Below, in pieces: positions 43,515 to 51,816 of a DNA stretch of 64,000 nucleotides (position 1 is the stretch's first letter; the number at the start of each line of letters is the position of its first letter). This DNA comes from Sulfidibacter corallicola (GTDB lineage: Bacteria > Acidobacteriota > Holophagae > Acanthopleuribacterales > Acanthopleuribacteraceae), in contig NZ_CP071793.1 of NCBI RefSeq assembly GCF_017498545.1, forward strand, positions 4,241,001-4,305,000, read 5' to 3'. The notes under the pieces were generated by a model. It was not told the origin of the DNA, did no database searches, and saw nothing but the letters and a program-made list of their open reading frames with translations. The position numbers and the translations under genes are program-made.

Positions 43515-44816
43515 TCACACCTTGTAGGTGGTCTCGCGCAGGTCCGTCGCATTCATGCGGCACATGGACACCATCTCCCCATGCAGCGGCACCTTGAACG
43601 AGCACGCCGCCAGACGCTCGCGACCGACGGCCGTATCCAACTCCGCCCCGCTCATGAAGTTGTGCACCACGAAGGCCATGGCACGCAGGCGCAAGCGTCC
43701 ACGCAACGCCGCCCAAATCACCGCCGGGATGTGACGGCGTTCGTCCCAACTGCGCGCGACGGCACAGGCCGCGACCCGGGCCAGCAAAAGGGGATGACGC
43801 AACAGCAGCCCTGCCACCTTGGCGATGGTGACCGACAGGGGTTGGTCGTTGAGGTCCACACCGCCCAAGTGGCGAAACAACTCGGCCACCAGGCGATGTT
43901 CGGCTCGATTGTCGGGGCGCACGGCCTGCAGCAGAATGCGGCGCCGGCCCAACTCCATGGCGAGAATCAGGGTCAGCCAGGTACAGTCCGGATGACCGAA
44001 TTTGAACGGGTGCGCGTCGAGTCGGGTGCCCAGGATCTCCTCGAGGCGTCGCCATACCATGCCCCCGGTCACGCCGCCGTCATCGTGGGTGCGACCGGTC
44101 TGGGCTTGGGGTTGCAGGCTGAGGATGCGAAAGGCATCCAGGTTGTCCAGGAACCAGGTGACGACGTGATCCAGTTGAGCCAGGTTTCGACGGTTGATCG
44201 TGAGCGTCGTCGCGGCTTTCAGTTTTCGACCCGTACGTTTGCGGCAATCGCGCAGCATCGCGGCCATCCGGTCGCGAATGCCGTTCAGTTCCCGCTCGGA
44301 ATCGGTGCGCGCCACGCCCTTGCGTCCGCGCTGGGTGATATCCACGTGAATCGAGATCTTGGTGAGTCCGCCCTCGGTCACCAACCGGTCCAGGTAGGCG
44401 GGATCGTGGAGCACCACGTCCCCGTGGGTCATGACCATCGGCACCAGTTGGCGAGTACGGGCATAGCTCAGGATCCGGACCAGGTCCTCGACAGGGAGCA
44501 GGGTCACCTCACCACTCGTGATCTGGATGTTGCCGCCGGGCCCCATGTGGCGGCGCATGGTGTCGATCTGCTCGCGAATCTCTTCGAACGGCATCGGCTT
44601 CTGCTGGTTGGCCCGACTGCCGAGGTAACAGGCGGTACAGCCGAAATTGCAGCGTTCGTGAACGCCGTGGGTGGCCGCACACCCCCAGACGTAGCTCCCG
44701 ATCATTTGATCCGCCACGCGCAGGGATTCCGGGATCGCCGACCAACGCCGCTGCAAGGCATGGATTCGGTCGGGGGAACGAGGCGACAGGAAGGACCGAA
44801 GAAGGGTGGCAAACAT
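43515..44816 (-). CDS. radical SAM protein
   Basis: 433 residues from ATG 44816 (GAGGG upstream); the frame to 45041 is leader. The [4Fe-4S] motif is CNFGCTACY near residues 55-62 (C-x3-C-x2-C). The TIM-barrel core follows with QITSGEVTLLPVEDLVRIL (a GGE-like motif with S-G-E), LVPMVMTHGDVVL and ISIHVDITQRG. Downstream, SLQPQAQTGRTHDD, VWRRLEEILG and FKFGHPDCTWLTL recall the layout of large radical SAM lipid-modifying enzymes such as tetraether synthase, but this is a pattern impression. Late Cys residues (SMCRMN near the C-terminus, AACSF) could bind an extra cluster. The substrate is unknown. Confidence 0.85.
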   Translation of the reverse strand: MFATLLRSFLSPRSPDRIHALQRRWSAIPESLRVADQMIGSYVWGCAATHGVHERCNFGCTACYLGSRANQQKPMPFEEIREQIDTMRRHMGPGGNIQITSGEVTLLPVEDLVRILSYARTRQLVPMVMTHGDVVLHDPAYLDRLVTEGGLTKISIHVDITQRGRKGVARTDSERELNGIRDRMAAMLRDCRKRTGRKLKAATTLTINRRNLAQLDHVVTWFLDNLDAFRILSLQPQAQTGRTHDDGGVTGGMVWRRLEEILGTRLDAHPFKFGHPDCTWLTLILAMELGRRRILLQAVRPDNRAEHRLVAELFRHLGGVDLNDQPLSVTIAKVAGLLLRHPLLLARVAACAVARSWDERRHIPAVIWAALRGRLRLRAMAFVVHNFMSGAELDTAVGRERLAACSFKVPLHGEMVSMCRMNATDLRETTYKV

Positions 44817-45130
44817 GGAGACCCTCGTGGCTTGGAGATGAGGACCAAAGGATCGCCGTCTCGCGGGATCGGCATCCCGGCACGGATCTCGGTGGCCCGG
44901 ACGATCCCGGTCGGGATGTCGCCGAACGGCGAGTCCCAACCTCAGTTGGCGGAATGGAAACGGTTTATGATACCAGAAGCGCCCCCGAAGATCGTCCGGC
45001 TTCCCCGAGGCCCGTTCCGCTCGACCACCAACGGGCGGCATCGAAACGAATTCAGCGGTCGCCGGAACCGGTTGCCGGGCACGAAGACAAGGGCGCGCAA
45101 GATCCCTGCTCCCAAGAGAACCACGTCGCT

Positions 45131-45165
45131 CAAAAATAAAAAGGCGGTCCGGGAAAAAAGACCGC
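45131..45165 (-). terminator. candidate leftward intrinsic terminator
   Basis: On the minus strand GCGGTC (45165-45160) and GACCGC (45149-45144) form a 6-bp stem with a 10-base loop, followed by C and the T-rich run TTTTTATTTTTG. The stem is short. No gene to its right is on this strand. Confidence 0.35.
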
Positions 45166-45171
45166 GCAAGC

Positions 45172-45200
45172 TGGCCAAGCCTTTACCAAAAGGGTACAAT
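45172..45200 (+). promoter_or_regulatory. promoter candidate for the FHA gene
   Basis: TACAAT at 45195-45200 matches a -10 box; TGGCCA at 45172-45177 (17-base spacing) is a 4-of-6 match to a -35 box. The FHA ATG is 130 bases downstream. Confidence 0.4.
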
Positions 45201-45330
45201 CTAAGCGTCTGACCATTCTCGTGCTTCAAAATCAAGAAGGTGGGCGTCCCAGGATCTCAAGCTTGTCGATCTTCCAACCCCTCCGGTAGGTTTCTCACTT
45301 GTCGATCCCACGCCATTCGAAAGGCTGGTA

Positions 45331-47337
45331 ATGTCACGCACTATATTGATTGTCTCGGGTATTTATGAAGGCAAGACTTTCGACCTCAAAGAAGGCATGG
45401 AGATCCGCATCGGTCGCGACCCGTTCAACGACATGATCCTGGCCTACGACCCCTGTGTCTCCGGCTGTCACGCATTACTGAAATTCGAAAAAGGCAAAGC
45501 ATACATCAACGATCTGAAATCGTCCAACGGTTCCTTCGTGGGCCGCGTTCGCATCGAGCCCGGAATCTACAAGGAAATCAGGGACTTTTTCGTCGTGGGC
45601 TCCACCATTCTGCGCCTCGTGGACAACCCGGTTCGCAACATGGCCGAACCCCTGCCGGTCACTTCCGACCTCGCCCGATCCTGGATGCCCCAGCCGCTGT
45701 TCTCCACCGCTCTTCAGGTCGCGGGCGACGACCCCTTCATCAAATCGGTCCACCTCTTTCTGGCCCTGCTCGAGAATTTCAAGGACGAACTCAGCCCCTT
45801 TTGGGAAGACATCGGTTTCGAGCTGGATCTCGACCGCATCGCCGACCGCATCGAGTCCCACCAGGTGTTTTCCGGCGAGTATCAGTGGATCAACAATTTC
45901 CTCGTCTTTCACGCCAAGCTGGTCAAGGGCCGCGCTCAACAGGTGACCCCCAAGGTCAGGCAATTCATGGCCGACGTCCAGCCCCACCGCACACCGGACC
46001 CGGTTCGCATGCTCAAGGCCATGCTCTCCGACGACTTCAGCCTGATCTACCCGCTGCTGGACTGGGAACGCACCCAGGAAACCTGGATGCGCGGGTTCTC
46101 GGTGTTCTCCCAAAAAATGAGCGGCGGCCACATCAAACGCGCCCGCAAGAAGACCAGCCTGGTGGGCTTCGCCTCACATCTCCAATTGCCGCTCGAATTC
46201 TGGGTCACCCTGGAAACGGCCTGTAAACAACACACGGTCGTCGCCCTCACGGGTAGCCGGGGCTGCGGCAAATCGAGCGTGCTGCGCTTCTGTTTCGGCG
46301 AAAAGAGTTCGTCACCGGCCCTGCCCGAGGCCTTCAAGGTCGACGACAAGTTGCTGTTCGACCCCCAGCTCTTCCAGGCCATGGAAAACAAGGAAACGTT
46401 CGACTCCTACGTCGAGCGCGTGGGCGGCGCCATTCGCAGCGGCGGCGTGGTGGGCATCGACCATGTGGACGCCCTGCTCATGCAGTTTCAGGAAAGCGAA
46501 GACCGCCAGCACGAACTGTTCAAGGCCCTGCGCGAACCCGAGGGCACCCTGATCTTCGCCCTGAAAAAGGAAAACCTGGACATGGTGACCTCGGCGGTCG
46601 ACAACCTCAAGGTCATCGAGATGGACCGCTACATGGAAGAGGTCCTTCCACGCATCTACGAGAACCTGATCAACCAGTTCGAGAAGCGCACCCAAAAAAC
46701 CCTCAGCAAGGAAGCACGGCAATTCATCGTCGATCGCGTCGCTTCCGAAAGCCCCTACGACCTGGGCAGATTGCGCTCGTTCCTGGTCCTCTGCCAGGTC
46801 CAAATCGAAGAGCAGAACGCCTTCCCCATCAATACCGGGGGCGAGAGTTCGCGCCTGGGCGAGGCGTTCGTGCGCGAGATCCACGAATCGTGGGCGGGCG
46901 CCCTGGTGGCATCCGGCGACACGGTCGGCGTCGAGGAAGAGGTCCTGCGGCAGGTGGAGAACCTGGTCCACAACTTCGCCAAGCACATCCTGAAGGTGCA
47001 CATCAGTTACGGCGATCAGACCCGCCACTTCTACGATTCGGGCCGGATGAGTCGCGAAGAAAAGCTCGGCGAACTCAAGTTCCACCTGGTCAACCTGCTG
47101 TCCACCTACGAATCGAGCTTCCGCAAGTGGTTCGAGCAGTTCTGGGCGCGCGTCGATCCCGAGGTCCTACGCAAGGAATTGAATTCGACCAACCCCAAAA
47201 AGCTGTGGAGCGAATTCGAGAACCACGCCCGTCACATCGATGTGGACTACGCCGAGGATCACTTCCACGAATTCTTCGGCCATCGTTTCCTGGAAACCTG
47301 GCGCTCGCAGAAGGTCGGTGTCCAGGAACCCACCTGA
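45331..47337 (+). CDS. FHA / ClpN-like / AAA ATPase protein with a T6SS-FHA-like C-terminus
   Basis: 668 residues. An N-terminal FHA domain (residues ~5-100: EIRIGRDPFNDMIL, VSGCHALLKF, DLKSSNGSFV) keeps the Arg, Ser, His and Asn-Gly that read phospho-Thr. Residues ~115-250 look like two ClpA/B-type N-repeats (PLFSTALQVAGDDPFIKSVH with HLFLALLENF; VRQFMADVQPHR with MLKAMLSDDFSLIY). A P-loop GSRGCGKSSVLRF is near 308-320 and a Walker-B-like VVGIDHVDALL near 370-382, where the usual second acidic residue is His-Val. The C-terminal ~130 residues (FEQFWARVDPEVLR, LWSEFENHARHI, HFHEFFGHRFLETW) resemble the tail of type VI secretion FHA proteins. It precedes a pseudokinase; the two may form a signalling pair. 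Domain boundaries are by eye. Confidence 0.75.
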   Translation: MSRTILIVSGIYEGKTFDLKEGMEIRIGRDPFNDMILAYDPCVSGCHALLKFEKGKAYINDLKSSNGSFVGRVRIEPGIYKEIRDFFVVGSTILRLVDNPVRNMAEPLPVTSDLARSWMPQPLFSTALQVAGDDPFIKSVHLFLALLENFKDELSPFWEDIGFELDLDRIADRIESHQVFSGEYQWINNFLVFHAKLVKGRAQQVTPKVRQFMADVQPHRTPDPVRMLKAMLSDDFSLIYPLLDWERTQETWMRGFSVFSQKMSGGHIKRARKKTSLVGFASHLQLPLEFWVTLETACKQHTVVALTGSRGCGKSSVLRFCFGEKSSSPALPEAFKVDDKLLFDPQLFQAMENKETFDSYVERVGGAIRSGGVVGIDHVDALLMQFQESEDRQHELFKALREPEGTLIFALKKENLDMVTSAVDNLKVIEMDRYMEEVLPRIYENLINQFEKRTQKTLSKEARQFIVDRVASESPYDLGRLRSFLVLCQVQIEEQNAFPINTGGESSRLGEAFVREIHESWAGALVASGDTVGVEEEVLRQVENLVHNFAKHILKVHISYGDQTRHFYDSGRMSREEKLGELKFHLVNLLSTYESSFRKWFEQFWARVDPEVLRKELNSTNPKKLWSEFENHARHIDVDYAEDHFHEFFGHRFLETWRSQKVGVQEPT

Positions 47338-47774
47338 ACGCTCCCTCACCAAACACGAATAATCTGTCCTGAATCACAAGTTGACGACCCTGACTTGCCT
47401 TGACGGCCCGTGATGGTGCTATGCTTCAGGTCCCAGTGGCCGCGGCCATCCGAAGCGATGGCGTTGGTTTTCGGCGGCTCGTATTTTTCCAACCTGGCCG
47501 CCATATCTTCATTTTTTTCAGAACCTTGCACTTTGTGTCCGTGTAAACGCAGATCGGACCCGGGTATAATGCCTTTTACAAGTTGGTGAATTCATCCCTG
47601 ATTTTTGCTAGATTGCTTTTCACAAGGCAAAAACCGCCACAGACATGTGACACACTTGAGATATTTGGGTTATGGGAATTGCTCGATAGCTTTTCGAAGA
47701 TCGATTCATGTATGTGATCCGACCAGGACACTGTCTCCCTAGGTTTTATTTTTCAAGAGGTTGCGCAACAAGAT
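47338..47774. other. intergenic region before the pseudokinase gene
   Basis: 437 bases, AT-richer after 47500. It holds a perfect TATAAT at 47565-47570 (listed separately) and a further TGCTAGATT near 47607-47615. No ORF or terminator was supported. Confidence 0.4.
47542..47570 (+). promoter_or_regulatory. promoter candidate for the pseudokinase gene
   Basis: TATAAT at 47565-47570 with a poor -35 (TGTAAA at 47542-47547, 17-base spacing). It would leave a leader of about 200 bases before the ATG at 47775. Confidence 0.4.
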
Positions 47775-50700
47775 ATGGATCATCCTGAGAGAATCGGTAA
47801 GTACACCATTTCCTCATTCCTGGAAGACGGGCCCATGGGGTCTTCCTACCTGGCCTCGGATTCCGTGAACGGCAGAACCGTGGTGTTACAAACCATCGAA
47901 CTGAATTTCAACAACGAAGACCTCAAAGAACAGTTTTTGACGCGACTCAAGGAAGAAGCGCGGGTCTGCACCAAGCTCAAAGACGAACGCATCGCCCCCG
48001 TTTACGACATGGGCCAGGCCGACGGCATGCCCTATATCGCCGTCACCGCGCGTTCCGGCCGCACCCTCAGCCAGTTATTGGAAGAAAACGGACTGGATCT
48101 CAACGGCAAGGTCAAGGTCCTGGCGGAGATCGGTCAGGCCCTCGATGTGGCCCACCAGCAGAACATGGTGCACGGTGCCTTGAATCCATCGCAGATTCTG
48201 GTGACCTCCCAACGCGACATCCTGATGCTGGATTTCGCCCTGAACCGCTTGGGCGAAGAGGAAATGGCCAAGTTGGGCAGCAATATCGCGCCCCCCGCCT
48301 ACGCCAGCCCCGAAAAGGTGAAGGGTCAATCGGTAGACGCACGATCCGACCTGTTTTCGCTGGGCATCCTGAGTCACGAGGTACTGACCGGCAAATCGCC
48401 GTTCCTGGCCACGACCGCGGTCACCATGATCTACCAAATCGCCGAGAGCGATCCGGTGCTTCACGATGTACCCGGCCTGTCACCCGACAAGCAGGCGCGC
48501 CTGAAGGACTTTTTCACTCGGGCACTGAGCAAGGAACCCGGACAGCGTTTTCAGAGCGGCAACGAGTTTTGTGCCGATCTGTACGATTCCTTCGACGCCT
48601 GGGATGCCGACGCCCTGGGAGGCGCGCTCTCCCAAAACGGTCCGGATACTTCGCCGCCCATTCCGCTCGACGTGACGGGTACGGTCAAGATTCAATTCAC
48701 CGACGACATGAAGGAGATGCTGTTCGGTGCGGAGACCGCACCGCCAGGTCTGCTGAGCACGCCACCGGCACCGAAACCCGAACCACCGAGGCCGCCCGAA
48801 CCCGACAAATCGAAAGACTACCTGGAAGATTCGCTCGAGGATACCTTCGATGAAGCCGAAATCGGCGCCACCATTTCGATGACCTCTCTTCCCGACGTGG
48901 ACGAGTCGAGCGATGCGACGTCGCACCCCGAGCAGGTCACGGCCACCGTGGCCATGCCTGCCATGGTTCCGCCGCCGGAGCTGGAAGAAGAATCGTCGGA
49001 CGACCACGATGCCGGCACCACGGCCCCGATGCCGGTCGTGCAATCCGAAGAACCGGAACCGCCGCCCAGGGTGCCGTCACCCATGGCCGAAACGCCCCGG
49101 GATCCCTCGGACACGGTGCCGCCCGGAATGGGCCGCACCAAGCTGAGCACGGCACCGCCCGACGACGATTACGACTACCTGGAAGACACCGAACCGGGCG
49201 AGAACAAAAAGGTGGGCTCCACCGTCAAGATGCCGGTTATGGACGATGCGGCGCTTTCCGCTTTTTCGGATCGCTACGAGGAACCGAGCCCGGCCGACCG
49301 ATTCGACGAAGACCTGGCGTCCGCCCAGGTTCAGGGCACCATGCAGATTCCTCTGGGTGAATTGGGCTTGGAGCCGGAGGAGCAGACACCTCCGCCGATC
49401 GAAACCCGACCTCGGCCCTTGCCGCTGCCCACGCCCGAGCCGACACCTCCGATTCAGCAAACGCCGCCTCCCCTGACGACCCCGGTCGCACCGCCGGCCG
49501 AACCGGCACCGCCCCAACCGGCGACATCCGCCGGCTCCTCCAAGCTGCCGTTGCTGATCGGTGGCGGCGTGCTGGCCCTGGTACTCGTCGTGGCATTGAT
49601 TTTCCTGATTCCGGGCGGCGACAAGCCCGATGAAGATCCCGTTCCCGAAACACCGGTATCCACCACGCGAAAGATTGAGATCGGGCGTGAGTACCAGGGT
49701 GCTTCGGTGTTTCTGGGTGAGCGGTTCCTCGGCCAGGCCCCGCTTTCGTTCGATTTCGAGAAACAGGAAGGGAGCAGCGATGCCGTGACGCTCGTCTGTT
49801 CCGGATTTCTTGCCCATAGCGTCGACCTGAATCCCGAGGATCAGGGCGATCTCCAAATGGACATGGCCATGGTTCCCGGGCCCATCGACCGGTTCTGGGA
49901 AGAACAGGACCCCTACTTCGAACACGCCGAAGCGCCGCTGGTGATTTCGGTTCTGCCCGAAGGCGCCATGGTCCTGATCAACGACGAACCCGTGGGCACC
50001 GAACCGGCCTTCCTGTTTCCCCACGATTGGGAAGAGCAGGACATCAACATCACCGTATACTGCCCGGGCTACGAGGCCGAAACCTTGTTGTTGCCCGCCT
50101 ATACCTGGGATTCCGGATACATGAATCTGGATCTGTTGCCCGGCGATACCGACGGGCACCTGCTCTTTCAGGAACCGGATTGGGACGGTAACACCAAGCT
50201 GCTGACCTCCATTTCGCCTCAGCGCGAAGACGAGGACGGCTTTTGGCAGAAAACCCGTCGCAGCAACTCGACGCGCGCGTATCGGGCTTATTTGAAGAAA
50301 TTTCCCAAAGGAAAATTCGTCAGCGATGCCACCCGGCGCATCGAGCGCCTCGAGCTCGAGAACGAGCTGGACAAGATCATCAACGTCGGCAACCTCGATC
50401 AACTCCAAGCCTTTCTCAATCGACATCCCGATCTGGGCAGGTCGAACAAGGCCCAATCCGCGATCAAGAACCTCCAGTTCGTGGCGAAAATCGAAAACGC
50501 CTTCAATGCCGACGACATCGACCTGCTCAACGACCTGATCGATCAAAACGGCGATATCAGTCGACGCTACGCTCGTTGGGCCCAGGGCCGCCAAGCGGAA
50601 CTTCAATCGCGCCACATTTCGCGCGCGGGTTTCGACGCGCTGCTGGCCTCCCGCGATTTCGATCGCGTCCAGGGTTACCTGAACAAATATAACAATCGGA

Positions 50701-51068
50701 GCACCCAGCGTACCCGCAGGGCACGATCCCTCCATATCAGCCTGATGGACGAGCGCGAACGGAAGCTGACGACCGCCGTGCGCCACGAATCGCCCAACAG
50801 GGTTCGCCTGCGGCGCCGTCGTTCCCTGTCGCTGGAGTTCACGTTTGCCGGCGGGATCCCCTTCGACGTGGCCGACGCGACCTGTCGCTACACCGTGGCC
50901 GGCAAGACCGACGAGATCAAGCTCGCCATCCAGGGTCAGAAGATGGTGGCCAACATTCCCCATCCCGAGCTCAGCTCCGGAAAAATGACCTACTTCCTGG
51001 TGATCAACGACAAGCACGGCAATACCTACAGCCTGGTGAACCGGGTTTTCACGACCGATCTGCGCTGA
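47775..51068 (+). CDS. transmembrane Ser/Thr pseudokinase with PEGA domains
   Basis: 1097 residues. Residues ~10-270 have the bacterial Ser/Thr kinase fold (IGKYTISSFLEDGPMGSSYL; APPAYASPEKVKGQ; ARSDLFSLGILSHEVLTGKS), but catalytic residues are missing. The VAIK Lys is Gln39 (VVLQTI). The catalytic loop HRDLKPxN reads HGALNPSQ (residues 132-139: Asp to Ala134, Lys to Asn136, Asn to Gln139). DFG is DFA (152-154), and the Gly-rich loop has only partial glycines. A ~320-residue Pro/Glu/Asp-rich linker follows, then one membrane segment (~590-612). Two PEGA-like domains (~635-690, ~705-790; VISVLPEGAMVLINDEPVGT) and a helical, Arg-rich C-terminus are extracytoplasmic. It is probably a scaffold or phospho-independent receptor working with the FHA protein; that partnership is inference. 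Confidence 0.88.
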   Translation: MDHPERIGKYTISSFLEDGPMGSSYLASDSVNGRTVVLQTIELNFNNEDLKEQFLTRLKEEARVCTKLKDERIAPVYDMGQADGMPYIAVTARSGRTLSQLLEENGLDLNGKVKVLAEIGQALDVAHQQNMVHGALNPSQILVTSQRDILMLDFALNRLGEEEMAKLGSNIAPPAYASPEKVKGQSVDARSDLFSLGILSHEVLTGKSPFLATTAVTMIYQIAESDPVLHDVPGLSPDKQARLKDFFTRALSKEPGQRFQSGNEFCADLYDSFDAWDADALGGALSQNGPDTSPPIPLDVTGTVKIQFTDDMKEMLFGAETAPPGLLSTPPAPKPEPPRPPEPDKSKDYLEDSLEDTFDEAEIGATISMTSLPDVDESSDATSHPEQVTATVAMPAMVPPPELEEESSDDHDAGTTAPMPVVQSEEPEPPPRVPSPMAETPRDPSDTVPPGMGRTKLSTAPPDDDYDYLEDTEPGENKKVGSTVKMPVMDDAALSAFSDRYEEPSPADRFDEDLASAQVQGTMQIPLGELGLEPEEQTPPPIETRPRPLPLPTPEPTPPIQQTPPPLTTPVAPPAEPAPPQPATSAGSSKLPLLIGGGVLALVLVVALIFLIPGGDKPDEDPVPETPVSTTRKIEIGREYQGASVFLGERFLGQAPLSFDFEKQEGSSDAVTLVCSGFLAHSVDLNPEDQGDLQMDMAMVPGPIDRFWEEQDPYFEHAEAPLVISVLPEGAMVLINDEPVGTEPAFLFPHDWEEQDINITVYCPGYEAETLLLPAYTWDSGYMNLDLLPGDTDGHLLFQEPDWDGNTKLLTSISPQREDEDGFWQKTRRSNSTRAYRAYLKKFPKGKFVSDATRRIERLELENELDKIINVGNLDQLQAFLNRHPDLGRSNKAQSAIKNLQFVAKIENAFNADDIDLLNDLIDQNGDISRRYARWAQGRQAELQSRHISRAGFDALLASRDFDRVQGYLNKYNNRSTQRTRRARSLHISLMDERERKLTTAVRHESPNRVRLRRRRSLSLEFTFAGGIPFDVADATCRYTVAGKTDEIKLAIQGQKMVANIPHPELSSGKMTYFLVINDKHGNTYSLVNRVFTTDLR

Positions 51069-51816
51069 TTCGACGAAACGTCCCAAGCCCCGATCTCCGG
51101 AGGGAGCCATAGGTCCTCACCGTGATCGGGGTTGGAACCCTTTCGATCCCAACGCAAAGTCCCCGGGTTCGACCCATCACGGCAAGGCGAGCGCTCTCTT
51201 GGAACGAATCCGCTCGGAGTTCCCGAACGCCGAGAGATTCGCCGTGCCCGGTAGGTACATCCGCTGGATGTACCCTTCGAAGTGATCCACCAAAGGAGTT
51301 TCCGCATGCTGCGAGAGTCGGCGCGGTTGTAGGTTGGCCGGCCCGGCCGACACTTCGAAGCAGCCCAGGCTTCGCAAGATCAAGTGGTAAAAGAGCGAAG
51401 CTAATAAGTCGAGCCTCTAGCTCTCTATGATCGATTTCAATTTATGCTCAGTCGCTTCGATAGGTTGAGCAAGCTGCCACACAGGCCGTCTTCAACCTGC
51501 AGACTTTACGTACCTTACGCACATGCGGGCTCTCCGAATCAGCTCGCCTCGGGTTGTTTCTTTCCCCGAATCGACCAGGTTTGCCCGCTGGTCCGGGGCT
51601 CTTATGCAACAAAATGCATAGAATTCGAAGATAAAGACAAAAACCTAAAAAGGCGGATGTACGGGGAGTTCGTCGAAAAATGTCGGCCCGGCCCCCTGGG
51701 CGGGAACGGCCGGTATGGCCCGGCACCTACTGCGACGACGCCCCTCTCCTGAATGCGGGAACTCCCAAGCGATTCGCTTCGATTCGATCTTGAAACCCAG
51801 GCCTCCGGAATGGGCG
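51069..51816. repeat. noncoding region with dispersed hairpin repeats
   Basis: 748 bases without a gene. Minus-oriented hairpins occur at 51254-51274 (GGTACATCC/GGATGTACC, loop GCT) and 51336-51348 (GGCCG/CGGCC, loop GCC), both next to ACTTCGAAG or CTTCGAAG. A degenerate plus copy starts near 51448 (TCGCTTCGATAGGTTGAGC, then ATGCGGGCTC). Another around 51680-51790 has a longer GC-rich stem followed by ACGACGCCCCTCTCCTGAATGCGGG. The family matches those at 18 and 42 kb. Confidence 0.8.

Larger units (their letters stand above)
44817..45330. other. intergenic region between divergent radical SAM and FHA genes
   Basis: 514 bases. It contains a candidate leftward terminator (45131-45165) and a rightward promoter candidate (45172-45200). 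A Lys/Arg-rich open frame on the plus strand and a 97-codon minus frame (44942-45235) do not look like genes. The presence of a leftward terminator here, with no leftward gene to its right, could mean a small RNA or be chance. Confidence 0.4.

Noticed and set aside
43581..45212. 543-codon plus-strand open frame ending in a Lys/Arg-rich tail
   Set aside because: Antisense to the radical SAM gene. The basic tail (44967-45212) was considered as a separate small gene, but no ribosome-binding site or family was seen.
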